DNA of 64,000 bases. Origin: Solirubrobacter taibaiensis. GTDB taxonomy: Bacteria > Actinomycetota > Thermoleophilia > Solirubrobacterales > Solirubrobacteraceae. The stretch spans positions 1-64,000 of the forward strand of contig JAPDDQ010000015.1 of assembly GCA_027587225.1 (NCBI GenBank), given 5' to 3'. The stretch's first letter is position 1. Every line of letters starts with the position of its first letter. The notes under the pieces were generated by a model. That model was given only the letters and a program-made list of their open reading frames with translations, was not told the DNA's origin and did not search any database. Position numbers and translations under genes: made by a program. Positions 38,084-46,792 of this stretch are shown here, piece after piece.

Positions 38084-39259
38084 ATGGCGGTGGATCGCGA
38101 GCTCGGAGCGGGTGCGTGGTCATACTTCGGCGACCCCCGCGCGATCTCCCACGACGGGCACACGTTCACGGGCTGGATCTCGACCAGCGGCAACGTGTGG
38201 GTCGCTCGCTATACGCGCGGAGGCAAGCTTTCCAAACGGCTGATCTTCCGAGGCCTCGGCCGCGACGATCACAACAACCCGTCGCTCGTGTTTCGCCGCG
38301 ACGGCCACTTGATGGTGTTCTTCTCGCCGCACTCGGGGCACCACCTGCCGCCGCCCGGCATCCCGAGCGTGATGCGCTACATGGTCGCGCTGCATCGTCA
38401 CTCGATCCAGGAGTTCGGGCGGGTCCGGACCGTGCCCACCAACGTCCCTGGGGGACTCGGCTACACCTATCCGAACCCGATTCAGCTCCGTGACAAGTTG
38501 TGGCTGTTCTGGCGCGGCGGCGGCTGGAATCCGACGTTCTCCTACACCGAGGACGGCCACAAATGGGTTCCGGCCCGCGAGCTGGTGCGCAGCGGCGGTG
38601 GGGCGCGACCGTACGCCAAGTACGTCGGGGACGGCGACCGGCGCATCCACGCCATCTTCAGCAACGGCAACGCGCACAGCACGCCCAGTGGTCTGCACTA
38701 CCTCCGCTACGAGGCAGGCAAGCTCTACGCCGTGGGTGGGCGTCAGCTCGGAACCCTGGACGACGTGCCTCTGCACATCTCCGACCTCGATCACATCTAC
38801 CGCTTCACGGCGCAGGGTGGCAGCGCGTGGCCGATGGATATCGCGCTCACCTCCGAGGGCCGGCCGCGGATCGTCTACACACGGCTGCGAGGCGGCCAGG
38901 ACACCTTCTACTACGCGTACCACAACGGCACCGAGTGGATCAGCCGCAGAATCATCGAGGCGGGGCGCGGGCGCGAGCACTTCGGGTCCGGCGGGGCGTC
39001 GCTCGATCACGAGGACCCGCGCTTCGTCTACCTCTCTCGAACGATCGGCACGTGGAGCCAGGTCGAGCAGTGGTTCACGCCGGACGAGGGCCGGACCTGG
39101 ACGACGCGACAACTCACCGCGCGACCGGACGGGTTCTGCGCGCGGCCGGTGACGCCGCGCGGCCTGCGCGGCGCCAACCGCGTCCTCTACTGGACCGGCG
39201 ACGAGCGTACGACCGGCTGGACCAAGTTCGTCACGCGGATCCACGCGCTGGACTTCTGA
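38084..39259 (+). CDS. BNR_4-type propeller protein (sialidase/polysaccharide-lyase-like), no signal peptide
   Basis: 391 aa. GAGAWSYFGDPRAISHDGHTFTGWISTSGNVWVARY, DDHNNPSLVFRRDGHLMVFFSPHSG, YTYPNPIQLRDKLWLFWRGGGWNPTFSYTEDG and SLDHEDPRFVYLSR are the blades of the BNR_4 family, which includes ulvan and rhamnogalacturonan-type lyases. No signal peptide is visible although relatives are secreted. AGAGGAGG lies just before the ATG, so the start is well placed. The middle of the large protein at 39491 is a paralogue of this gene, suggesting tandem duplication followed by domain gain. Confidence 0.82.
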   Translation: MAVDRELGAGAWSYFGDPRAISHDGHTFTGWISTSGNVWVARYTRGGKLSKRLIFRGLGRDDHNNPSLVFRRDGHLMVFFSPHSGHHLPPPGIPSVMRYMVALHRHSIQEFGRVRTVPTNVPGGLGYTYPNPIQLRDKLWLFWRGGGWNPTFSYTEDGHKWVPARELVRSGGGARPYAKYVGDGDRRIHAIFSNGNAHSTPSGLHYLRYEAGKLYAVGGRQLGTLDDVPLHISDLDHIYRFTAQGGSAWPMDIALTSEGRPRIVYTRLRGGQDTFYYAYHNGTEWISRRIIEAGRGREHFGSGGASLDHEDPRFVYLSRTIGTWSQVEQWFTPDEGRTWTTRQLTARPDGFCARPVTPRGLRGANRVLYWTGDERTTGWTKFVTRIHALDF

Positions 39260-39382
39260 GCGCAGCACGGGAGATGCCCAGAGCAATGAATGGTCCGTAT
39301 GCGAACAAGGTTGCCTGTGAAGAGGCTCCGCTGCTCCGGTTCCGTCGATTTTGTGGTGACTTGCGAACGTCCGCGGCGCGCC

Positions 39383-39415
39383 GCGCGCAGGGCCCAGACG
39401 GCGCACCCTGCGCGC
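39383..39415. terminator. strong stem-loop between BNR_4 genes
   Basis: Ten-base perfect stem GCGCGCAGGG/CCCTGCGCGC with a 13-base loop, 124 bases after the BNR_4 stop and 76 before the next ATG. No T-tract; it may terminate or attenuate. Confidence 0.4.
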
Positions 39416-39490
39416 TGAACGCGTCGGTTGCGGGAGGAGCCGGCGGTTTGCAGACTCGGGACGTCGTTGTCGGGTCGTGGGGAGAGACGG

Positions 39491-42400
39491 ATGCCACGGA
39501 TGGGTGTGGTTGCGGTGCTGACCGCCGGTGCGCTGATGGGAGTCGTCGGGTCGGCGGCCGCGGCGCCGGCCCGGCCGGACCTAGTGGTCACCGCGCTGTC
39601 TGCGCCGCCCGAGCGTGCGCTGCCGCGGGAGCAGTTCGAGGCCGCCGACACGGTGGCGAACCATGGCCGGCCGCGCGCACGGCCGTCCGTGACGCGCTAC
39701 TACGTGGCCGGTGCCGGCACGTGGCGCGCGGTGGGGCGGCGTGCGGTGCCGGCGTTGCGCGGCGGCGCGTCCACGCACGGTGCAGTCTCGCTGACGCTGC
39801 CGGCTTCGCTGCCCGACGGCGTGTTCCGGCTGATCGCGTGCGCGGATGCCGAGCGGGACGTCCGCGAGAGCCGTGAGCGCAACAACTGCACGGTGGCGGC
39901 CACGCGCGTCACGGTCGACACGACGAATCCGCCGGCACCGGTGATCGATGCGCAGCCGGATGAATTCAGCGGGCAGGCGGACGCGCGCTTTGCGTTCTCC
40001 AGCGCCGAGACGGGGACCGAGTTCCGGTGCCGCGTGGACGACGTCACGTTCGCCCCGTGCACGAGTCCGCACTCGCTCGCCGGGCTCAGCGAGGGTCGGC
40101 ACCGTTTCGAGGTGAAGGCTCGCGACGCGGCAGGCAACGAGAGCGTGGTGACCGCCGTCGACTGGACCGTCGATCTGACCGCGCCGGCGCCGCCGGTGAT
40201 CGACGACCGCCCGGACGAGACCACGATCTCCGATCGTGCCCACTTCGCGTTCTCCGCCCCTGAAGCGGACGTCCGCTTCACGTGCGCGCTGGACGAACAG
40301 CAACCGGCGCCGTGCGAGAGCCCGCGGGAGTACCGGGCGCTCGACGCGGGCGGTCATCGCTTCCGGGTGACCGCGCGCGACGCCGCGGGAAACGAGAGCG
40401 GGCCGTCCCAATTCGAATGGACCGTCGAGCGTGCCGAGGCGAGCCTCGGCGACGGCGCGTGGTCGTGGTTCGCGGACCCGCGCGCGGTGCACCATCAGGG
40501 GCGCACGTACATCGGCTGGGTCGCACGTGACGGAGACGTGAAGGTCTCGGCGTACGACCATGCGACCCGTTCGCGAACGACCGCTCTCATCGCGCCGGCG
40601 GTCGAGGTCGACGATCACGCCAATCCCGCGCTGCAGGTGCTCCCGGACGGCCGCCTGCGCGTGTACTACTCGCCGCACGCCGCCTCCCCGATGTCCTACC
40701 GCACGAGCGTGCGTGCGGCGGACGTGACCGCCTGGGAGCCCGTGCGGACGATTCCCGCGAACACCCCGGGCGGGTTCGGGTTCACGTATCCGAACCCGGT
40801 GCGTCTCGCGCGCGAGGCGACGACGTATCTGTTCTGGCGCGGAGGGAACTTCAACCCGACGTTCTCGACGCAGCCCGACGGTTCCGACACGTGGAGCGCG
40901 CCGCGCACGCTGGTCTCGGTGCCGACCGAGCGCCCGTACATGAAGGTCGACTCCAACGGCGAGGACACGATCCATTTCGGCTTCACCAACGCGCATCCCA
41001 ACGAGGCCGGCGACGTCAACATCTACTACGCCGCCTACCGCGACGGACAGCTGTACCAAGCCGACGGAACGCGGATCGGTCCGCTCGGCACGCCGATCAC
41101 CCCCGCGCAGTCCGACACCGTCTACGACACCGGCCGCAAGGCCTGGGTACACGACATCGCCCAGGACGCGCAGGGCCGACCGGTGATCGTCTTCGCGTCC
41201 TTCGCGGCCACCTCCGATCACCGGTACATGTACGCGCGCTGGACGGGCACGAAGTGGGACTCGCACGAGCTGACCGCCGCCGGAGGGTCGATCAGCGAGG
41301 ACGGAAAGGAGCTGTTCTACAGCGGCGGCATCACGCTCGATCACGAAGACCCGAACACGGTGTACCTGTCACGGCCGATCAACGGCGTCCACGAGATCGA
41401 GACCTGGACCACAGCGGACGGCGGAGCGACATGGACGCGCCGCGCCGTCACCGAGCAGTCGACGGCCAAGAACGTCCGGCCGGTCTCGCCGCGCGGCCTG
41501 TTGCCGTTCTCGAGCGATCTCAGCGTCGCCTGGATGCGCGGCGCCTACCCGAGCTACATCGACTACCGGACTTCGATCACGACGCTCCTGCTGACCGGCG
41601 GCAACGCGCCGCCCGTCGCCGACGCGACGCTCACCCCACGAAGCGGACCGGCGCCGCAGGAGGTCGCCTTCGACGCACGCGCGTCCCTCGACGAGGACGG
41701 AACCATCGCGGCCTACCACTGGGACCTCGGCGACGGCACCACGGCGACGGGCGAGCAGATCCGCCACCGGTACGAACAGCCCGGCCGGTACTTCCCGGCC
41801 CTCACGGTGACCGACGACCAGGGCGCCGCGGACAAGTTCATCGTGGAAGTGACCGTCGACCCCGCCCGTGCTCCCGGCGCCACGACCGGGCCCGCAGCCG
41901 ACGTCGACAGCGACTCGGCAGTGGTCAAGGGCACGCTCAACGCGTACAACCAGCGCACCACGTATCACTTCGAGTACGGCTTGACGACGAGTTACGGCAG
42001 CCGCACCGCCGAGGATGAGATCACCGATCCCGACGTCGCCGAACGGCGCGTGCAGGCGCCGCTCACCGGACTGGTCGCCGGCGCCACGTACCACTACCGG
42101 CTCGTGGCGAGCAATGCCACCGGCACAACCGCCGGGGAGGACCGGGTGCTCACCGCCGTCCCGGCGTCCGCGAGCGCCTACCGCGCCGCAGTCCTGCAGA
42201 CCCCCGGACTCGTCGCCTACTGGCGTCTCGGGGAGCACGAGGGCAGCACGGCGATGGACGAGACCGGGGCATTCCCAGGTGGCTACAGCCCTGTGGGCGT
42301 CCGCCTCGGCGAAGCCGGAGCGCTGGCGGGCGACTCGGACGCCTCCGCCTGGTTCGATGGCGTCCGCGGCGAGATGACCGCCACCACCGCACCGCTGTCC

Positions 42401-42829
42401 AACTCGGGGACGCTCGAGGGCTGGTTCAACTGGCGCAGTGGCACCGCCGTCATGCGCGATAGCAACTCGGTATCGGGCGTCGGCTGGATCCTCGCGTACG
42501 AGGCGAGCGGCGGGCGTCTCGCCTACCGCCTCGGTGGCGCTTCGTACGCGACCGGCAGGAGCGTCGCCGAAGTGCGCGGCGCCTGGCACCATTTCGCCGC
42601 CACCAAGAACGGCAGCGCCGTCGCGTTCTATCTAGACGGTGAACGCGTTCACAGCGCGAACACCGGCGGCCCCGGCGCGCCGGCGCTGCCCTGGCACGTC
42701 ATGCGCAACGGCAACTCTTCCACGGAGTACACACAGGGTCATGCCGACGAGATCGCCGTATACAACTCCGCGCTCTCGCCGTCGGACATCAGAAGTCACT
42801 ACCACGCAGGGCAGGCGCAGGTCGGCTGA
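39491..42829 (+). CDS. large secreted multidomain BNR_4/PKD/LamG protein
   Basis: 1112 aa. A signal peptide (GVVAVLTAGALMGVVGSAAAAPA) leads to a CARDB-like domain (residues 25-140) and two 95-residue Ig-like repeats (PAPVIDAQPDEFSGQADARFAF and PPVIDDRPDETTISDRAHFAF). A BNR_4 propeller spans about 320-710 (GDGAWSWFADPRAVHHQGRTYIGWVA, YPNPVRLAREATTYLFWRGGNFNPTF, LDHEDPNTVYLSRPIN). It is followed by a PKD domain (VAFDARASLDEDGTIAAYHWDLGDGTTATGEQIRHRYEQPG), a fibronectin-like domain and a C-terminal LamG-type domain (LVAYWRLGEHEGSTAMDETG). The layout is that of an extracellular polysaccharide-degrading or binding enzyme. The substrate is unknown. Confidence 0.88.
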   Translation: MPRMGVVAVLTAGALMGVVGSAAAAPARPDLVVTALSAPPERALPREQFEAADTVANHGRPRARPSVTRYYVAGAGTWRAVGRRAVPALRGGASTHGAVSLTLPASLPDGVFRLIACADAERDVRESRERNNCTVAATRVTVDTTNPPAPVIDAQPDEFSGQADARFAFSSAETGTEFRCRVDDVTFAPCTSPHSLAGLSEGRHRFEVKARDAAGNESVVTAVDWTVDLTAPAPPVIDDRPDETTISDRAHFAFSAPEADVRFTCALDEQQPAPCESPREYRALDAGGHRFRVTARDAAGNESGPSQFEWTVERAEASLGDGAWSWFADPRAVHHQGRTYIGWVARDGDVKVSAYDHATRSRTTALIAPAVEVDDHANPALQVLPDGRLRVYYSPHAASPMSYRTSVRAADVTAWEPVRTIPANTPGGFGFTYPNPVRLAREATTYLFWRGGNFNPTFSTQPDGSDTWSAPRTLVSVPTERPYMKVDSNGEDTIHFGFTNAHPNEAGDVNIYYAAYRDGQLYQADGTRIGPLGTPITPAQSDTVYDTGRKAWVHDIAQDAQGRPVIVFASFAATSDHRYMYARWTGTKWDSHELTAAGGSISEDGKELFYSGGITLDHEDPNTVYLSRPINGVHEIETWTTADGGATWTRRAVTEQSTAKNVRPVSPRGLLPFSSDLSVAWMRGAYPSYIDYRTSITTLLLTGGNAPPVADATLTPRSGPAPQEVAFDARASLDEDGTIAAYHWDLGDGTTATGEQIRHRYEQPGRYFPALTVTDDQGAADKFIVEVTVDPARAPGATTGPAADVDSDSAVVKGTLNAYNQRTTYHFEYGLTTSYGSRTAEDEITDPDVAERRVQAPLTGLVAGATYHYRLVASNATGTTAGEDRVLTAVPASASAYRAAVLQTPGLVAYWRLGEHEGSTAMDETGAFPGGYSPVGVRLGEAGALAGDSDASAWFDGVRGEMTATTAPLSNSGTLEGWFNWRSGTAVMRDSNSVSGVGWILAYEASGGRLAYRLGGASYATGRSVAEVRGAWHHFAATKNGSAVAFYLDGERVHSANTGGPGAPALPWHVMRNGNSSTEYTQGHADEIAVYNSALSPSDIRSHYHAGQAQVG

Positions 42830-43195
42830 GTCGGCCAAAGGGTGATCTAACGCCAGGCGCACACCAGGGACGTCGGCGTAGTGCGCCGCCGACCGCTCCT
42901 CGCGCAAAGGAGTAATCACCTGGCGCGTAGTTCGATCAGCTTCGAAAAGAGCGCAAATCCACAAACTCGCTAATTTCGATGGTCGTCGAACCGGGGGGCT
43001 TTGGTCGTGGGGTGACCTAAGTGCAACGAGCTCGGGTATTCGGACCTCTTGTCACGGCTGACCGCATTTCGGTCAGCACGAGCTCGGGCGCGCGGCGTGC
43101 CGAGTACGCCGCGGGACTTGGGCCGTGTATCGAGACTGGACCGTGGCCTACCCGGGCCGAGCAGGTAGACGCGGAGTCGAGCCGGCCGGAAGGCT
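42830..43195. other. 366-bp gap, no gene seen
   Basis: Between the LamG-type gene and a convergent tetR. It holds a perfect hairpin GCTGACCG-cattt-CGGTCAGC (43057-43077) flanked by two direct copies of ACGAGCTCGGG (43026-43036 and 43078-43088). Base composition is lower in GC than the flanking genes. Confidence 0.5.
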
Positions 43196-43846
43196 TTAGC
43201 CGGCGGGGGTGCCGTCAATGAGGGGCAGCAGCACCTGGTCGACCATGCGGGCGATCCCCTCGACGTCAAGAACGGCACCGAGCAGCTCCTCCTGCAGGAT
43301 CAGCACCGCGACGGCGGCGGCGATCTCCAGCCTGTCCGGTGCCAGCAGGCGCTCAACGCGTTCCGCAGTGATTTCTCCGCGCGCTTGGGCGCGGTGCAGG
43401 CTGGAGACGATTCCGTCGCGCTGTCCGGCGATGTAGCGCTCGCGCAGGGTGTCGGCGATCTGCGGGTGGGAGGCGCTCGCAGCGGCCAGCACGGTCGAGA
43501 AGCGGCGCCTATCGGGCTGCAAGCACGCGGAAGTGTTGATCAGCGTGGCGATGAGGTCCTCGCGCAGCGTCCCGGCGGCCGTCGCCTCAGCCGGGGCAGC
43601 GGGGAGCATGAGGCTTTCCAGGGCGTCGGCGACCAGGTCCTCGCGCGAGGCCCAGCGGCGGTAGACGGTGGCCTTGGCCACTTCCGCGCGTGCGGCCACG
43701 GCGCTCATGGTGAGGTCCGCGTACCCGCTTTCGACGATCAGGTCCAGGACCGCTTCGATGATGCGCGCATTGCGCGTCTCGTCACGGGCCGGCCCAAAGG
43801 CGCCACTGGGACGCTGACGTCCAGCGGGGCGGGTCGTCCGGGTCAT
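43196..43846 (-). CDS. TetR family transcriptional regulator
   Basis: 216 aa. The DNA-binding part is ETRNARIIEAVLDLIVESGYADLTMSAVAARAEVAKATVYRRWASREDLVADALESL, and the C-terminal domain (TLREDLIATLINTSACLQPDRRRFSTVLAAASASHPQIADTLRERYIAGQRD) is that of TetR_C proteins with the RRW motif. The nearby GTG 43852 adds two residues. It is divergent from an NmrA-like gene, and a 14-base inverted repeat in the gap is a candidate operator pair. Confidence 0.87.
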   Translation of the reverse strand: MTRTTRPAGRQRPSGAFGPARDETRNARIIEAVLDLIVESGYADLTMSAVAARAEVAKATVYRRWASREDLVADALESLMLPAAPAEATAAGTLREDLIATLINTSACLQPDRRRFSTVLAAASASHPQIADTLRERYIAGQRDGIVSSLHRAQARGEITAERVERLLAPDRLEIAAAVAVLILQEELLGAVLDVEGIARMVDQVLLPLIDGTPAG

Positions 43847-43852
43847 CCGCAC

Positions 43853-43917
43853 GACGGTACCGCATCCGCTTTCCGGGACCTCAACTAAATACGTCCACGA
43901 CTCGATACGCTACCGTC
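43853..43917. promoter_or_regulatory. distant inverted repeat between tetR and nmrA-like gene
   Basis: GACGGTACCGCATC (43853-43866) and GATACGCTACCGTC (43904-43917) are inverted copies matching at 12 of 14 bases. The right copy contains a TACCGT -10-like hexamer for the NmrA gene and the left copy abuts the tetR start. They may be two binding sites of the repressor. Confidence 0.45.
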
Positions 43918-43982
43918 TCTAGTTGTGACGGGGGTTCATCTCCCCGCCGATATGGCGTGACCAGTCGATCTTCGGAGCAGCT

Positions 43983-44927
43983 ATGACGAATGCAAACACC
44001 AAGCGCAAGTACCTGATCACCGGCGCCACCGGTATGCAGGGTGGCGCCGTCGCCCGCGCGCTGGCCAGCCGCGGGGAGCAGGTGACCGCCCTGGTCCGCA
44101 ACCCCGACTCCGGCGCCTCGCGCGCTCTGACGAACAAGGGCATCGCGCTCGTCGTCGGCGACCTGGAGGACCCCTCCTCGCTGCGGGCGGCGGCCGAGGG
44201 TCACGACGCCGTGTTCTCGGTGCAACTCGCCTTGCCCGACGCCAAAGACGCCGAGCTCCGCCACGCGCGCAACCTGATCGCCGCAGCCCGCGAGGCTGGC
44301 GTCGCGCAGTTCGTGCAGACGACGGTCTCCTCGACGGGGTGGCGCGATCGTCCGGACGTCGCTCGCAAGCCACGGGACGACGACTGGTACTGGGACGCGA
44401 AGGAGGACGTCGAGGCCGCAGTACGAGCGGCCGGCTTTGCGTCCTACACGATCGTCAAACCCGCCTACTTCATCGAGAACTTCACCAGCCCGCACCACTA
44501 CACGTTCCAGTGGCCCCACCTGGTGTCATCGGGCGAGCTCGTCACCGCATGCGACCCGAGCACGGAGCTCGCCCTGCTCCACGCCCCCGACCTCGGCAAC
44601 CTCGTTGCCGACGTCCTGACCGCGGCGCCGGACCGGTTCGCCGGCGTCGAGATCGAGTTGGCGTCTGACCGACGGACCTTCACCGAGATCGCCGCCGCGC
44701 TGAGCGACACCCTCGGCCGCCCGGTCACCGCCCGCCAGGCGCGCCCGGACGACAACCTGCACCCGTTGCTGCTGCCCGGTCAGATCTGGTGGGCCGAGGT
44801 CGGATACTCGGCCCGACCCGAGGACGCAGAAAAGCACGGCCTCTCCATGCCGACCAAGCTCCCGGAGCTCCTGAACGACCACCGCGACGAGCTCGCCTGG
44901 ATCGCCGGCACCGCCGACCCTGCGTAG
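43983..44927 (+). CDS. NmrA-like NAD(P)-binding protein
   Basis: 314 aa. KYLITGATGMQGGAVARALASRGEQVTALVRNPDS is the Rossmann motif, followed by VVGDLEDPSSLRAAAEGHDAVFSVQ, FVQTTVSSTGW and YTIVKPAYFIENF. This is the order of NmrA/HSCARG-type atypical SDRs, which sense NADP or reduce quinone-like compounds. No Tyr-Lys catalytic pair is evident. GGAG nine bases before the ATG. It is divergent from TetR, the likely regulator. Confidence 0.85.
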   Translation: MTNANTKRKYLITGATGMQGGAVARALASRGEQVTALVRNPDSGASRALTNKGIALVVGDLEDPSSLRAAAEGHDAVFSVQLALPDAKDAELRHARNLIAAAREAGVAQFVQTTVSSTGWRDRPDVARKPRDDDWYWDAKEDVEAAVRAAGFASYTIVKPAYFIENFTSPHHYTFQWPHLVSSGELVTACDPSTELALLHAPDLGNLVADVLTAAPDRFAGVEIELASDRRTFTEIAAALSDTLGRPVTARQARPDDNLHPLLLPGQIWWAEVGYSARPEDAEKHGLSMPTKLPELLNDHRDELAWIAGTADPA

Positions 44928-45148
44928 GGGAAGCTGGCCGTCGCAGGCGAGCTGACCCCGACAAATCGAATACCGACCCGGCGGTCAGGAGGCGACCGGG
45001 ATCGGCGGCCGCAGAGCTCTCGGCGTGTGCCGTGCGCGCCGACGATCCGCTTGTGTCTGCGTCCGGCGCTCCTGCCTCGGGCTGACCGCTGATCTCAGTG
45101 CCTCCGCCAGCCGTGCCGCAGCTCGATCTCGCTGACAGGTCGACGTGA

Positions 45149-46033
45149 TCAGTGGGCCGCGAGGGCTCGTGTGACCGCGGCGTCAAACGGCGTCGGGGTG
45201 ATCCCGAACACGCGCTCTAGCGCGTTGTCTTCGACCACGAGGTCGGCGTCCAATCCAGCCATGAGAGGCGTGAGTAGCTCCGTGTCCTGGTCGGTGAAGA
45301 GGGCCGCGACCGCGCCTTCGAGCTTGCTGTTGGAGAATGGCAGCGCGACGGTGGGGCGCGGGTTGCCCTGTAGTTCGCCGAGTCGTACGGTCAGCTCCTC
45401 GAACGTGAGCCGGTCGGGCCCGGCGATGTCGTAGGACCCGGGCGCTACGTCGTCGCAGGCCACGAGCGCGGCGATGACGTTGTCGATCGCGACCGGCTGA
45501 CACAGCCGCTTGCGCCAGGTGGGGAGCGCGAGCACCGGCAGGCGCTCCACCAGTTGCGCGAGCGCGTCGAAGGATCCGCTCCCGGCGCCGATGATCATCG
45601 AGGCGCGCAGCGCGACGAATTCGCCGCCGAATGCGGACAGGATTCGCTCGACCTCGTGGCGCGACTCGAGGTGTTCGGACCGCCCATCGGCTCCCTCGAC
45701 TCCGCCGAGATAGACGATCCGGCGCAGGTCGGCTCGCCGGGCGGCTTCGGCCATGTTCGCCGCCAGCTCTCGATCGCGCGAGGCGAAGTCGTTGCTGCCG
45801 CCCGCCTCCATCGAGTGCACCAGGTAGTACGCGCAGTCCACGCCGTCCATTGCGTTCGCGATGGCCTCGGTGTCCGTCAGGTCCGCTTCCACGACCTCGA
45901 CGTCAGGTCCGCTTTCGATGCGGCTCGCGTCACGCACGACGCAGCGCAGCGGTCCGCGGCCGCGCAGCTCCTCGAGTAGTCGGCCGCCGACGAAGCCGGT
46001 TGCGCCAGTGAGCAAGATCAGGGGAGCGTCCAC
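45149..46033 (-). CDS. atypical SDR (NAD(P)H-binding epimerase-like) protein
   Basis: 294 aa from GTG 46033. LILLTGATGFVGGRLLEELRGRGPLRCVVRDASRI, VVEADLTDTEAIANAMDGVDCAYYLVHSME, IVYLGGVEG and LRASMIIGAGSGSFDALAQLVERLPVLALPTWRKRLCQPVAIDNVIAAL match the atypical SDR group often named 'NAD(P)H-binding protein', related to complex I NDUFA9. The YLVHSM segment is characteristic. Function probably involves lipid or quinone modification; unproven. AGCGGGG precedes the start. Confidence 0.82.
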   Translation of the reverse strand: MDAPLILLTGATGFVGGRLLEELRGRGPLRCVVRDASRIESGPDVEVVEADLTDTEAIANAMDGVDCAYYLVHSMEAGGSNDFASRDRELAANMAEAARRADLRRIVYLGGVEGADGRSEHLESRHEVERILSAFGGEFVALRASMIIGAGSGSFDALAQLVERLPVLALPTWRKRLCQPVAIDNVIAALVACDDVAPGSYDIAGPDRLTFEELTVRLGELQGNPRPTVALPFSNSKLEGAVAALFTDQDTELLTPLMAGLDADLVVEDNALERVFGITPTPFDAAVTRALAAH

Positions 46034-46221
46034 GTCCCCGCTACGGCGCTGCGCGGCCCGGCAGGTCACCGACAGAGCGGCCAGGCGCGTAGCCGAAGCT
46101 CACAACCGGCAAGTCCGCGGCGCTGAGTAGCGGCGTGCCGGTAGTCGCCGGCACGCACCACCCGGTCTCAGCGACCAGTGACCTGTGACAGATGCGCCGC
46201 CGCGATCCGGCAGTCCACGCC

Positions 46222-46240
46222 GAATAGCGCGTTTCGACGA
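46222..46240 (+). repeat. dispersed spacer element, copy 1
   Basis: GAATAGCG-CGTT-TCGACGA followed by TTGCGCCCTTCTCGGCC. Leftmost clear copy. Confidence 0.6.
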
Positions 46241-46633
46241 TTGCGCCCTTCTCGGCCGCTCTCGTCCCGGTGCTCCCCGCGAGTAACAGACGGCAGGCGG
46301 GCACCAGGGCTCTGTGCAGCCGTCGGTTGAGCCGGACGAGCAGCCTGCGAGGGATCAACCCGACTTGGTCGCGAACGCGTGATTGCGGTTCTGATTGGGC
46401 GTACCTCTGTTTCCCGCAGCGATCTTTGCTAGTGAGGTCATCGGTGTCGATGCCTCTGGATCCAGCTCAGGCTGGTGATGGCGGTCGTAGTCGCACCGGC
46501 GGTGCGTCTGGTGAACCATCGCAATTCAGGCAAACGGCGCTCGCGTCGCTAGCGCATTGTCGATCGGGGCGCTGCCGTACACGGCTAGCTCGAGGCCGCA
46601 ACACCGTGCCAATCGCGCCTGGGATGCGTTGCC

Positions 46634-46652
46634 AAAGTGGCGAATTCGACGA
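46634..46652 (+). repeat. dispersed spacer element, copy 2
   Basis: AAAGTGGCG-AAT-TCGACGA followed by a GCGCTAGCGC hairpin. Confidence 0.6.
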
Positions 46653-46774
46653 TTTCGCTGCGCTAGCGCGCTTCCGGGCCTTCCGCCGCCTCGCCCGCAT
46701 GCGGTGGTTCGGGTTCGCTGCGGTGCAGTGCCATCGGCGCGTCCGATCAACACGTGAGAGTGCCCTTCCGATTT

Positions 46775-46792
46775 CCTCTGGCTCTTCAGAGG
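46775..46792. terminator. hairpin at the 3' end of the propeller gene
   Basis: CCTCTG-gctctt-CAGAGG overlaps the minus-strand stop codon at 46786-46788. A weak repeat copy lies just to its left. Confidence 0.4.

Larger units (their letters stand above)
46034..46785. other. 752-bp gap with spacer repeats, no convincing gene
   Basis: No frame here has coding character on either strand. The gap holds two clear copies of the dispersed element (46222 and 46634) and two degraded copies (about 46550 and 46755). It is visibly richer in A/T than the surroundings and forms the left edge of the repeat-delimited region. Confidence 0.5.
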
